From positions 1 through 23,994 of the forward strand of contig CASRZP010000008.1 in the NCBI GenBank assembly GCA_949440065.1: 23,994 bases of DNA, written 5' to 3'. Both the position numbers and the translations under genes were made by a program. This document shows positions 7,047-15,170 of the stretch, piece after piece; position 1 is the first letter of the stretch; every line of letters begins with the position of its first letter. This DNA is from an uncultured Bacilli bacterium (GTDB lineage: Bacteria > Bacillota_I > Bacilli_A > RF39 > UBA660). A model generated the notes under the pieces. It saw only the letters and a program-made list of their open reading frames with translations, made no database searches and was not told the origin of the DNA.

Positions 7047-8233
7047 ATGAATAAAAAAAATTACGCGGTATTTTTTAGTTTAAGAACACTTAAAAGTATT
7101 CTAAATAATTTTGTAGATGTATTTCTTGTATTATATTTTTTAGAAGTTTCTAATCAAAATATTTTGCCGCTGGGAATATATAAATTGATATCAGTAATTA
7201 CTTTATATCTTGTTATTTTTTTCTTAAGAAATGCTGCCAAGTCTAAGTATCGCATGATTTTATTACGGATAGGAATTATTTTAGATTTTCTTTATTTTTT
7301 AATAATTGCTCTATTACGTGATAATGTTATTCATTATATTTATCTTGTTGGGTTTTTCTATGGACTAGAAGAAGGTTTTTATTATTCTGTTTATAATATA
7401 TTAGAATCAGATGGAATAAAAAATGAAGAAAGAAAAAACTATATAGGAATCTATACAGCGATAAAATCTTCTCTTTCTATAATATTTCCTTTTATTTTTG
7501 GAAGTATCATTAGTAGTATAGTTTTTATCAAAGCGTTAGTAATTATTTTAGTAATGACTGCTAGTAGAACTTTTCTTTCTTTTCTTTATCAAGATAAAAC
7601 TTATTTGAAAGAAAAAAAGATACAAAAAAAATTTATAAAAGTGGTAAAAGACAATCAAGCATTTAAAAAGATGTATCTTATGCAATTTTTTAATGGACTT
7701 ACTTACGAAGGAGCTTTTTCTTATATTGTGACGTGACGATTTACATGATAAAAGTATTTTCTAATAGTTTTAATTTAGGTGTTTTCACATCAATATTTAG
7801 TTTTATTACTTGTATTCTTGGCTTTTTATTTGCTAAGTTGATTAAAAAAGAATATTATAATAGAATCATTGGTATTTCTACGAGTTTTACAATTATTTCT
7901 TTACTGATAATGATATTTCAATGTAATATGGTAACGATTGTGTTATTTAATTTTTTTCAAACCGTTTCTAAAACGTTAATGAGTTTGGTAAATGAAAATA
8001 ATCAGTTTAATCTATGTAATGATGAGTAGTTAATAAAAGAAAAGTATAAAATTGAGTACTGGTTAGGGAATGAAACGGTTTTAGTAGTAGCAAGAGTGAT
8101 TAGCAACATTTTATTTATTTTGATGGCATATACCAATTCTTTAGTCATTATGCTTGTATTCGTTGTATTTTTAATTTTATTTGCCGTATCATCAGTAAGA
8201 TTACAAAAAACTACGCTTACGTTAGAAAAATAA
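7047..8233 (+). pseudogene. MFS-type transporter pseudogene (frameshift plus nonsense codon)
   Basis: A strongly hydrophobic protein broken in two places. The first part (7047-7736) encodes several membrane helices and ends early. TGACG at 7729-7733 is repeated at 7734-7738; removing one copy restores a continuous frame reading FSYIVTIYMIKVF. The frame then runs to a TAG at 8027-8029, after which the same frame continues with KEKYKIEYWLGNE and two more hydrophobic segments to a TAA at 8231-8233. Repaired, the product would be about 393 residues, normal for a major facilitator transporter. Helix content and length suggest MFS; no substrate can be inferred. Initiation is weak (AGAAAGTAGTGA upstream). 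The first fragment alone would be a partial membrane protein. Confidence 0.8.
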
Positions 8234-8344
8234 AAATAGCAAAAAATAGAAAGGTTTCAAAGAATAATATTTCATTAGGAATTTTTCTTTAGTAAAAATA
8301 GTTTTTTTGGATATTTTAACTTTTAAAAAAGTAAAATTAATGAT

Positions 8345-8373
8345 TTGACAATTGTAGTAAATTACGATACAGT
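8345..8373 (+). promoter_or_regulatory. Promoter of the kinase-like gene
   Basis: A perfect TTGACA (8345-8350), 17-nt spacer, and TACAGT (8368-8373, four of six). The gap between the transporter pseudogene and this promoter (8234-8344) holds only A/T-rich sequence with an imperfect dyad near 8315-8338. Confidence 0.6.
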
Positions 8374-8442
8374 AATGTTGTAAAAACTTGGTAGTATGAT
8401 AAAATGAAATACAAATTTAAAACGAGAGAAAAAGGTGAGAAG

Positions 8443-9306
8443 ATGATAACACAAAAGATAGGCGATATATCCTTTAAACTAAAAGAATATCAAGATTTTC
8501 GTTGGTTAAACAATTATGGTAAAGTGTTTTTGGTAATTGATGAAACAGGCAGTGGTTGTATATCGTTTGGAATTTCCAAGGATGATAAAAAATATTTTTT
8601 TAAAATAGCAGGTGCTAAAACAATAGAAGCCGAAATTAGCGAGGAAGAGTCGATTAAATTATTGAAAGAAGCTGTAGTGAAATACAAGGAGATTAAACAC
8701 GATAATTTAATTAAGTATATTGATTCTTTTTTCTATCAAGAGTTTTTTGTTGTCATTTATGAATTTGCTTTAGGAGAATGTTTATTTGATCATTGGAATT
8801 TTGAGCGATATAAAAAGACGAAAGAGATAACCCCTTTAATGAAGTTTAAATCATTACCAATAAAAAAGCGACTTAATGTCGTAGAAAAATTGTTTTCCTT
8901 TTTTGAAACATTCATCGATTGTGGTTATGTTGCAGTAGATTTTTACGATATTGATTTATTTAGAAAATTACCGACAAAGAATGACTTAGGTAAGAATTAC
9001 TTTGGAACAAAGAGATTGAAAGCACCAGAAGAAAATGAATTAGGTGCTATAATTGATGAAGCAACTAGTGAATTTACATTAGCGGCAATTATATTTGACA
9101 TGTTTAGTGATGTAGAAAATATTAGTGAAAGATATGAAAAAGGAATATTTATTCCTAATAAACTTGAAACATTTGAATTATCAGAAGAAGTTTATCGTGT
9201 ATTAATAAAAGCGGTTAGTTATGAAAGACGTAATCGATATAAAACGATAAAGGAATTTCATAAGGAATTTTTAAAAGCAATAGGAGAAAATGAGACCATT
9301 GAATAA
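8443..9306 (+). CDS. Protein-kinase-like protein, catalytic loop apparently deleted
   Basis: A 287-residue soluble protein resembling bacterial eukaryotic-like kinases of a Firmicutes family I recall as 'protein kinase family protein'. Visible parts: a glycine-containing N-lobe (ETGSGCISFGISKDD), the beta-3 Lys in KKYFFKIAGA, a hinge-like VVIYEFALGE, and the activation-segment end APEENELG followed by IDEATSEFTLAA. In relatives as I remember them, VDFYDGS...YDF...KICDIDF forms the catalytic loop and metal site; here VDFYD joins directly to IDLFRK (8938-8961), so about 15-20 residues seem to be missing in frame. It is probably catalytically dead. I chose the ATG at 8443, which has AAAGGTGAG just upstream; an in-frame ATG at 8404 has no ribosome-binding site. 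Its neighbours on both sides are pseudogenes. Confidence 0.65.
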   Translation: MITQKIGDISFKLKEYQDFRWLNNYGKVFLVIDETGSGCISFGISKDDKKYFFKIAGAKTIEAEISEEESIKLLKEAVVKYKEIKHDNLIKYIDSFFYQEFFVVIYEFALGECLFDHWNFERYKKTKEITPLMKFKSLPIKKRLNVVEKLFSFFETFIDCGYVAVDFYDIDLFRKLPTKNDLGKNYFGTKRLKAPEENELGAIIDEATSEFTLAAIIFDMFSDVENISERYEKGIFIPNKLETFELSEEVYRVLIKAVSYERRNRYKTIKEFHKEFLKAIGENETIE

Positions 9307-9384
9307 AGTTGTAATTCCATTGAGTATTGAGATATAAAACAATGATAACGGATATTTTAAATAAAGTTTTACACATTTAAATAA

Positions 9385-9846
9385 ATGATAGAAAAAAATA
9401 ATTTATTAATTTATAAAAATAAAGATGGTAATATTATAGTTGATGCAATATATCAAGATGAAACATTAACGGATTATAATCCTAAATCTGAAAGTGCATA
9501 TACTTTCTTTAAGATTGTTCAAAATAAACTTCATTGGTCACACAGCTGCAGAATTAATTTATGAAAGAGCAAATAGTGAACATGAACATATGAGCCTTAC
9601 GGATTGGAAAAATAGTCCTGGTGTGTTAATATATAAGTATGATGTATCCATTGCTAAAAATTATTTGAATGAAGAAGAATTAAATAAGTTAAATGATTTA
9701 ACCATTTTTTAGTATTTGCAGAAGATGAAGCCAAAGAGGGACACATTATGACCATGCAAGATTGGATTGATGCAACAGATGATTTATTGAATTTTAGAAG
9801 AAAAGATGTTTTAAAAAATTGTGAAATAAAGGAATATGAATTATAG
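9385..9846 (+). pseudogene. RhuM family protein, decayed remnant
   Basis: Three pieces in shifting frames match RhuM (virulence RhuM family) as I recall it. From the ATG at 9385: NNLLIYKNKDGNIIVDAIYQ, then DETL joined straight to TDYNPKSESAYTFFKIVQN, so the central domain is gone. After NKLHW (9535) the frame shifts to GHTAAELIYERAN, as if about 11 nt between two TGG copies were lost. This runs through AKNYLNEEELNKLND to a TAG at 9710-9712. One extra T in the T6 run would restore LVFAEDEAKEGHIMTMQDW, which continues to DVLKNCEIKEYEL and a TAG at 9844. The C-terminus is also short. The function of RhuM is poorly known; it is common on mobile or accessory DNA. The preceding gap 9307-9384 shows nothing recognisable. 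Confidence 0.82.
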
Positions 9847-9863
9847 AAAGTGAAGTGATAAAT

Positions 9864-10730
9864 ATGAATAACGAAAATCAGCAAAATTCAACAAATATAA
9901 ATTTTTATCCAGGTCATATGGCTAAAACAAGGCGTGAGATACAAGAAAAGTTATCATTAATTGATTTGGTTTATGAATTAGTAGATGCTAGAATGCCAAA
10001 ATCGAGTAAAATTATTGATGCAGAAGAATTATTAAAAAATAAACCAAGAATATTAATAATGACAAAGTATGATTTGTGTGATACCAAGGTAACCAATCTT
10101 TTTATGGAAGCGTATCAAAAAGCTGGGTATGACGTTATCTCTTTAGATGTATCTAGTAGTCAAGATATTAAAAAACTATTAGAAAAAACAAAAAAGTATC
10201 ATGATATGATGAATCAAGAACGAAAAAACAAAGGACTTAAACCAAGAAATATTCGTGTTTTAATTGTGGGTGTTCCTAATGTTGGCAAAAGTACATTGAT
10301 TAATCGTTTAGTAGGAAAAAAAGCAGTTCAAACAGGGGATAAGCCAGGTGTAACCAAAAATATTAGTTGGGTGAGAATTCATCAAGATATTGAATTATTA
10401 GATTCACCAGGAATATTATGGCCAAAGCTTGAAAACCAAGAAGAAGCACTAAATTTAGCTGTTTTATCTAGTATCAAAGAAGAAGTTTTAGATAAGGAAG
10501 CTTTAGTACGTCATGTGATTAATGAGTTATCAAAATGGTATCAAGAATTATTAAAGGCGCGTTATTCTTTAGAAAAGTTAGATGATTTTTCTCAAGTAGT
10601 GGAAACCATTGCCAAAACGCGTGGTTGTCTAAAACAAGGTGGAATTATTGATTTAGAAAAAACATACACCTTAATCTTAAGAGATTTACAAGAAGGAAGA
10701 ATAGGAAAAATTACCTTGGATAGATATTAA
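9864..10730 (+). CDS. rbgA: Ribosome biogenesis GTPase RbgA (YlqF)
   Basis: A 288-residue circularly permuted GTPase needed for late 50S assembly. FYPGHMAKTRREI and LVDARMPKSS near the N-terminus are family hallmarks. The G motifs come in permuted order: G4 TKYD (67-70), G1 GVPNVGKST (136-144), G3 DSPG (180-183). A C-terminal helical RNA-binding domain follows. An alternative GTG lies three codons upstream at 9855; GAAGTGA (9852-9858) suits the ATG at 9864. In B. subtilis rbgA directly follows rplS; here the signal peptidase gene and the decayed block separate them. No clear promoter is seen just upstream, so it may be read from within that block. Confidence 0.94.
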   Translation: MNNENQQNSTNINFYPGHMAKTRREIQEKLSLIDLVYELVDARMPKSSKIIDAEELLKNKPRILIMTKYDLCDTKVTNLFMEAYQKAGYDVISLDVSSSQDIKKLLEKTKKYHDMMNQERKNKGLKPRNIRVLIVGVPNVGKSTLINRLVGKKAVQTGDKPGVTKNISWVRIHQDIELLDSPGILWPKLENQEEALNLAVLSSIKEEVLDKEALVRHVINELSKWYQELLKARYSLEKLDDFSQVVETIAKTRGCLKQGGIIDLEKTYTLILRDLQEGRIGKITLDRY

Positions 10731-10745
10731 TTCTATTCTTTTTTC

Positions 10746-10775
10746 TTGCTTAGAAGTTAGATAGTAGTGTATAAT
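10746..10775 (+). promoter_or_regulatory. Sigma-A promoter of smc
   Basis: TTGCTT (10746-10751), an 18-nt spacer, and a perfect TATAAT (10770-10775), placed 24 nt before the smc start with AGGGTGA in between. Confidence 0.7.
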
Positions 10776-10798
10776 CAATAACAGATAGGGTGATTGTG

Positions 10799-13750
10799 AT
10801 GTACTTAAAAGAAATAACTACACTAGGATTTAAATCTTTTGCCGATAAATTCTCCTTAGCATTAGATGATGAAATTACTTGTATTGTTGGACCTAATGGA
10901 AGTGGAAAAAGTAATGTTGTCGATGCTGTACGTTGGGTGTTAGGAGAACAATCAGTAAAAAGCCTTCGTGGAGACGGATTAATGAGTGATGTTATCTTTC
11001 AAGGAAGCAAATCAAGAAAGCCCCTTAATGTTGCTAGTGTTATGCTGGTGTTTGATAATGCTGATCATTACCTTAAAATTCCTTATGATGAAGTTTCTAT
11101 TAAAAGAAAGATTTTTAGAACAGGGGAGAATGAGTATTACTTAAACGGGGAGAAGTGTCGCTTAAAAGATATTATGGACTTATTTCTAGATAGTGGTATT
11201 GGCAGGGAATCTTTTAATATTATCTCCCAAGGAGAGGTACAAAAAATTTTATCAAATTCGCCATATGATCGAAGACAAATTTTTGAAGAAGCAGCAGGCG
11301 TATTAAAGTATAAAAAAAGAAAAGAAGAAGCTTTTCGTAAGTTAGAGAAAACAAAAATTAATCTTGATCGTGTGGAAGATATCATAAAAGAATTATCAGA
11401 GAGAGTAGAACCATTAAAAGAACAAAGTGCTAAAGCCAAAAAATATTTGGAACATAAAGAGGCTTTAGAAAAGTATGATATTGCCTTGCTTTGTTATGAT
11501 ATTACGAATATGAGTGATGCTTATCAAGAAGAAAAGGAAAAAATTACACGTTTAGAAGAAGAGTTAAGAAATTTATCTAGTGATAGTTCCCTACAAGATG
11601 TAAATAGGTTAAAGTTAAAAGAAAACATCGCTAAGTTAGAAGAAAATTTAGCTGGGTATAATCAAGAGTATGTAGATAAAACCAAACAAATCGAAGGACT
11701 AAACCGTGATTTATCATTAATGAGAGAGCGAAGCAAATACGATAAAGACTCATCTATCGTAAAAGAAAATATGCGTATTTTACTAGAGAAGAAATTAGTA
11801 GCACAAAATGAAGTTAGTAAGATGCAAGAAGAAATTTCTCTACTAGAAAAAAAGGAAGAAAACATAAAACACCAACTACAAGAAGAAGAGGAAAAATATC
11901 AAAATCAACGTAAGAAAAAAGAACAATTCTTCTTGGAATTTAATACCTTAGATAAAGAAGTGTTATCCTTAGATAATATGATTTTTTCTAAAAAGAATGC
12001 CTTAGAGTCAGCAAGTGGTGTGCCAACAAGTGTGAAAAGTGTGTTATCCAGTCCTAAATTAAAAGGAATTCACCAAACGTTAGCCAATTTGTTAAGTGTT
12101 GATGAAAAATATGTTAAAGCGGTGGAAACGGCGATTGCTGGTTCTAAATATTTTCTTGTAGTCGATGACGAAAAGTCAGCAAAAGAAGCTATTTTTTATT
12201 TAAAAAGTAATCATTTAGGTAGAGCAACTTTCTTGCCTATTGCAACCATGAAGCCAAGAGAAGTTGATAAAGAAACGTTAACTATTTTAAAAAATGAAAC
12301 AGGTTTTGTCGATGTTTTATCTAATCTTGTGACCTTTAAGGATGAATATCAAACCATTATTTTGAATCAATTGGGAAATGTATTAATTGCTAAGGATTTA
12401 GATGGTGCAACGACTCTTGCTAAGAAAATCAATTACCGTTACCGAGTAATTACGATAGATGGTGATGTAATTAACGTTGGGGGAAGTTTAACGGGAGGAA
12501 GCACTGGTCCATCTTATAGTGCAGTAACCATTCGTCAAGAAATTGAAAAATTAACTAGCGATAAAGATAAGAAAATGAAGCAAAAGATAGAACTTGAACA
12601 AAAATTACAACAAGAAAATGAGGCATTATCTACTTTTGAACAAACATTAATCACTATTCGTCAATCACTATTACAAGCTATCCAAGAAAAAGAGCAAAAA
12701 CAAGTTAATTTAGCAAAACAAGAAAATGATTTTTCTATTCTTTCTAAAGAATTAAGTGACTTAGAACATTTACAAAAAGATTCCTTAACCAGTGAAGAAG
12801 AGAAGTTAACAAGCGATTACTATCAAGCAAAAGAGCAAGGAGAACATTTGAAGTTAAAGTTGCAAGAAGCACAAAAAGAATTAGACCTTCTTCGTCAAAA
12901 GGAACAAGAAGAAGATGCTACGATAAAATTACAAACTTCATTATATCGTGCTAAAGAACAAGAGTTAAAACAATTAGAGATTAACCATAGTAAATTAGAT
13001 GTGAAACTTGATCATTTACTAGAGATATTAAGTGAAGAATATAGTATTACGTATGAAAAAGCAAAAAATGATTATCCTTTAGAAGTTGATCCAAGTGAAG
13101 CACGCGAGTTAGTAAATTCTTCTAAGGCGTCAATTAAGGCTTTAGGAATGGTAAACTTAGAATCGATTGATGAGTATGAAGAAGTCAATGAGCGTTATAC
13201 TTTTTTAACAAATCAGAAAAATGATTTGGATCAAGCACAAGAGACATTGTTATCCATTATTGATCAAATGGATGAAGTAATGAGGGAAAATTTCACAACA
13301 ACCTTTGATAAGATTAGAGAAGAATTTAAAGTGGTATTTAAGGAATTATTTAATGGAGGAAGTGCTGACTTAACCTTAACCGATCCTAGTGATTTATTAA
13401 CAACAGGTGTTGAAATTATTGCATCTCCTCCAGGAAAGAAGTTAAAAAGTATTTCTCTTTTATCAGGAGGAGAAAAAACTTTAACAGCAATTAGTCTTTT
13501 ATTTGCGATTTTAAATGTTCGTACAGTACCATTTTGCTTATTTGATGAAGTGGAGGCTGCACTTGATGAAGCCAATGTGGATCAGTTTGGAAAGTATTTA
13601 GATCATTACAAAGAAAAAACACAATTTTTAATTATTACACACAAAAAGAAGACAATGGAATATGCCAAAACATTATATGGTATTACTATGCAAGAGTCAG
13701 GAGTAAGTAAACTTGTCAGCGTAAAATTAGATGAATACGTTAATGGATAA
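10799..13750 (+). CDS. smc: Chromosome segregation ATPase SMC (short form)
   Basis: A condensin ATPase that compacts and separates chromosomes together with ScpA/ScpB. From the ATG at 10799 (AGGGTGA 5 nt upstream; a GTG at 10790 is less likely): YLKEITTLGFKSFADKF, Walker A GPNGSGKSN (31-39), first coiled-coil arm (about 165-405), hinge (about 415-570, including the GGSLTGGSTG end), second arm (about 575-805), ABC signature LLSGGEKTL (about 888), Walker B FCLFDEVEAALDE (about 912-924), and ITHKKKTMEYA. At 983 residues it is some 200 shorter than B. subtilis SMC, with the loss in the coiled coils; Mycoplasma P115/SMC has this size. The usual neighbours rnc and ftsY are not in the window. Confidence 0.96.
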   Translation: MYLKEITTLGFKSFADKFSLALDDEITCIVGPNGSGKSNVVDAVRWVLGEQSVKSLRGDGLMSDVIFQGSKSRKPLNVASVMLVFDNADHYLKIPYDEVSIKRKIFRTGENEYYLNGEKCRLKDIMDLFLDSGIGRESFNIISQGEVQKILSNSPYDRRQIFEEAAGVLKYKKRKEEAFRKLEKTKINLDRVEDIIKELSERVEPLKEQSAKAKKYLEHKEALEKYDIALLCYDITNMSDAYQEEKEKITRLEEELRNLSSDSSLQDVNRLKLKENIAKLEENLAGYNQEYVDKTKQIEGLNRDLSLMRERSKYDKDSSIVKENMRILLEKKLVAQNEVSKMQEEISLLEKKEENIKHQLQEEEEKYQNQRKKKEQFFLEFNTLDKEVLSLDNMIFSKKNALESASGVPTSVKSVLSSPKLKGIHQTLANLLSVDEKYVKAVETAIAGSKYFLVVDDEKSAKEAIFYLKSNHLGRATFLPIATMKPREVDKETLTILKNETGFVDVLSNLVTFKDEYQTIILNQLGNVLIAKDLDGATTLAKKINYRYRVITIDGDVINVGGSLTGGSTGPSYSAVTIRQEIEKLTSDKDKKMKQKIELEQKLQQENEALSTFEQTLITIRQSLLQAIQEKEQKQVNLAKQENDFSILSKELSDLEHLQKDSLTSEEEKLTSDYYQAKEQGEHLKLKLQEAQKELDLLRQKEQEEDATIKLQTSLYRAKEQELKQLEINHSKLDVKLDHLLEILSEEYSITYEKAKNDYPLEVDPSEARELVNSSKASIKALGMVNLESIDEYEEVNERYTFLTNQKNDLDQAQETLLSIIDQMDEVMRENFTTTFDKIREEFKVVFKELFNGGSADLTLTDPSDLLTTGVEIIASPPGKKLKSISLLSGGEKTLTAISLLFAILNVRTVPFCLFDEVEAALDEANVDQFGKYLDHYKEKTQFLIITHKKKTMEYAKTLYGITMQESGVSKLVSVKLDEYVNG

Positions 13751-13777
13751 AAATAATTCTTTTTTCAATTTATGATT

Positions 13778-13788
13778 TATAATATAAT
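13778..13788 (+). promoter_or_regulatory. Overlapping -10 boxes before the SipW/TasA-like gene
   Basis: Two overlapping perfect TATAAT boxes (13778-13783 and 13783-13788). The -35 region is only a T-rich stretch (TTTTCA at 13762-13767 gives a 15-nt spacer to the second box). TAGGAAAGGG (13795-13804) is the ribosome-binding site of the next gene. Confidence 0.5.
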
Positions 13789-13813
13789 AAAAAATAGGAA
13801 AGGGATTAGAAGA

Positions 13814-14452
13814 ATGAGAAATAAAAAATTATTTACTATCATTATTTGCTTATTTATTATTGTAGCAACCATTGGAGTGACATATGCCGCTTTTAGTTTT
13901 AGCCAGGAAGGAAATATAGAAAACAGCTTAGAAACAGGCACAATAACCATGACTTATACGGAAGGAAAAACAGGAATTACTTTAAATGAAGCATATCCAA
14001 TTTCTGATGAGAAAGGTAAAATTTTAACAGGGGAGAACAACGTATTTGATTTTACTGTGCAAGCGAATTTATCAAGAAAGGTGCCTATCGGATATGAGAT
14101 TACCGCGGTGAAAATTCCTATTATAGATACGCCTTCTTTAGAAGATGATGAAGTAAAATTATATTTAGAAAGAGCCGTTGATCCAGATACAACTTACCAA
14201 GAAATTTTGGCACCCACTCATTTTTTACCAAGTGATGAACAAACAGAAATAGGATCACCCATTGGAAGCATGATCATTGATTCAGGTACATTTATTAATC
14301 AAGGAACAACAATACATAACTATCGTTTACGTTTATGGGTAGACGAGAATGCACCCTTACAAAGTGGAGAAGTTAAAAAATATGGGATAAGGATTAATGT
14401 ATATGCTAAACAAGATGTAGCGACTACCCCAGTAATCCCACAAAAAAAATGA
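13814..14452 (+). CDS. Secreted SipW-signal/TasA-like protein (N-terminal part of an interrupted gene)
   Basis: A 212-residue product with a basic start (MRNKKLF), a hydrophobic signal segment and the GVTYAAFSFS junction typical of SipW-dependent TasA/camelysin-like proteins, then a beta-rich domain containing LETGTITMTYTEGKTGI, VFDFTVQANLS, and a late YRLRLWVDENA. In TasA relatives this domain is exported and forms surface or fibre structures; that role is inferred. I start at 13814 because of the purine-rich site above; the longer frame from 13772 begins upstream of the -10 boxes. It stops at TGA 14450-14452 right after an A8 run. Removing one A joins it in frame to the Cys-containing domain downstream, for a 437-residue protein. 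Confidence 0.7.
   Translation: MRNKKLFTIIICLFIIVATIGVTYAAFSFSQEGNIENSLETGTITMTYTEGKTGITLNEAYPISDEKGKILTGENNVFDFTVQANLSRKVPIGYEITAVKIPIIDTPSLEDDEVKLYLERAVDPDTTYQEILAPTHFLPSDEQTEIGSPIGSMIIDSGTFINQGTTIHNYRLRLWVDENAPLQSGEVKKYGIRINVYAKQDVATTPVIPQKK
14442..14449 (+). repeat. A8 homopolymer at the gene break
   Basis: Eight A bases sit directly before the TGA that ends the upstream reading frame. Seven A would read CAA AAA AAT GAA and fuse the two reading frames. Nine would open the third frame only to a TAG about 90 nt on. It is a candidate slippage site, a fixed mutation, or a sequencing error. Confidence 0.75.
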
Positions 14453-14531
14453 AAACATCATCGCTATTTATCCCTTTGATGATACAACAACTTCGTCTAC
14501 CTTTTGTACCACAGGAGAAGAATCTACCTGT

Positions 14532-15128
14532 ATGGAATTAGTTAAAGCACCTACTACATATGAGGTAGGTACTATTATTAAATATAAGGTAAATGATCTA
14601 GAGGAAAGATACTTCTATGTTTTAGAAGATAATGGAAATACCTTAACCTTGCAGCAGCGAGAAAATACAACAAGAGTAACTAAATGGTATGATGGTGGCC
14701 ATGATAATACAAAAGGACCTATTACTATTTTGTCAGCATTAGAAGCAGCAACATCTTCTTGGAGTAATGTATTAGATCAAACCTATGAGTTAGGAACAAC
14801 AATATTTAAGGATAATGCTTATACAGGATGTTCGTCATATAACTTATGTACAGCAAATACCTATATTTTACCTAAACGAACAGCCAAGGCCAGAATGATT
14901 ACGATTCAAGAGGCGACAAGATTAGGATGTACCACGGCTCATGAAAGTTGTCCTATATGGATGAAAAATATTCTTGGAGATGGTGCTTTGGGATATTGGA
15001 TGTCTTCTGCTTATTCGAATAATGCGACCGATGCTTGGGCTGTAGACATTCGTTATGGCTATTTAGCATATGGTGGCACTTCATTAATTAGTAATGGTGT
15101 ACGTGCTATAGTGAATATAGAAAAATAA
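14532..15128 (+). CDS. Cys-containing extracellular C-terminal domain (downstream part of the interrupted gene)
   Basis: From the first ATG, 198 residues, but the frame is open back to the A8 run and reads NENIIAIYPFDDTTTSS before it. Features: EVGTIIKYKVNDLEERYFYVLE; Cys pairs in CTTGEESTC (upstream of the ATG), GCSSYNLC and GCTTAHESC; and a terminal ARMITIQEATRLG, LGYWMSSAYSNN and GVRAIVNIEK. The GYW-SS...GVR ending resembles the DUF6273/lectin-like domain found in many gut Firmicute surface proteins. The domain has no signal peptide and only an internal AGGAGA 13 nt before the ATG, so independent expression is unlikely; it most plausibly belongs to the upstream secreted protein. Confidence 0.6.
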   Translation: MELVKAPTTYEVGTIIKYKVNDLEERYFYVLEDNGNTLTLQQRENTTRVTKWYDGGHDNTKGPITILSALEAATSSWSNVLDQTYELGTTIFKDNAYTGCSSYNLCTANTYILPKRTAKARMITIQEATRLGCTTAHESCPIWMKNILGDGALGYWMSSAYSNNATDAWAVDIRYGYLAYGGTSLISNGVRAIVNIEK

Positions 15129-15133
15129 AACAT

Positions 15134-15165
15134 AAAAAATTGCCTTTTGAAGATGGCAATTTTTT
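15134..15165. terminator. Bidirectional intrinsic terminator
   Basis: AAAAAATTGCC (15134-15144) and GGCAATTTTTT (15155-15165) form a perfect 11-bp stem with a 10-nt loop and give a T-tract on either strand. It lies between the converging surface-protein gene and def. Confidence 0.85.
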
Positions 15166-15170
15166 GTTGA

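Noticed and set aside
8315..8338. ATTTTAACTTTT and AAAAGTAAAAT as a terminator or operator
   Set aside because: The dyad is imperfect, made almost only of A/T, and lacks a T-tract; such pairings arise by chance in this base composition.
9494..9712. A 72-residue open frame that could be called as a small gene
   Set aside because: It is the middle piece of the RhuM remnant, in frame with neither flank, and its first codons before GHTAAEL do not resemble RhuM.
14450..14452. TGA read as Trp to join the two surface-protein frames
   Set aside because: TGA ends several intact genes here, and reading through it does not enter the downstream frame; a one-base shift is needed.
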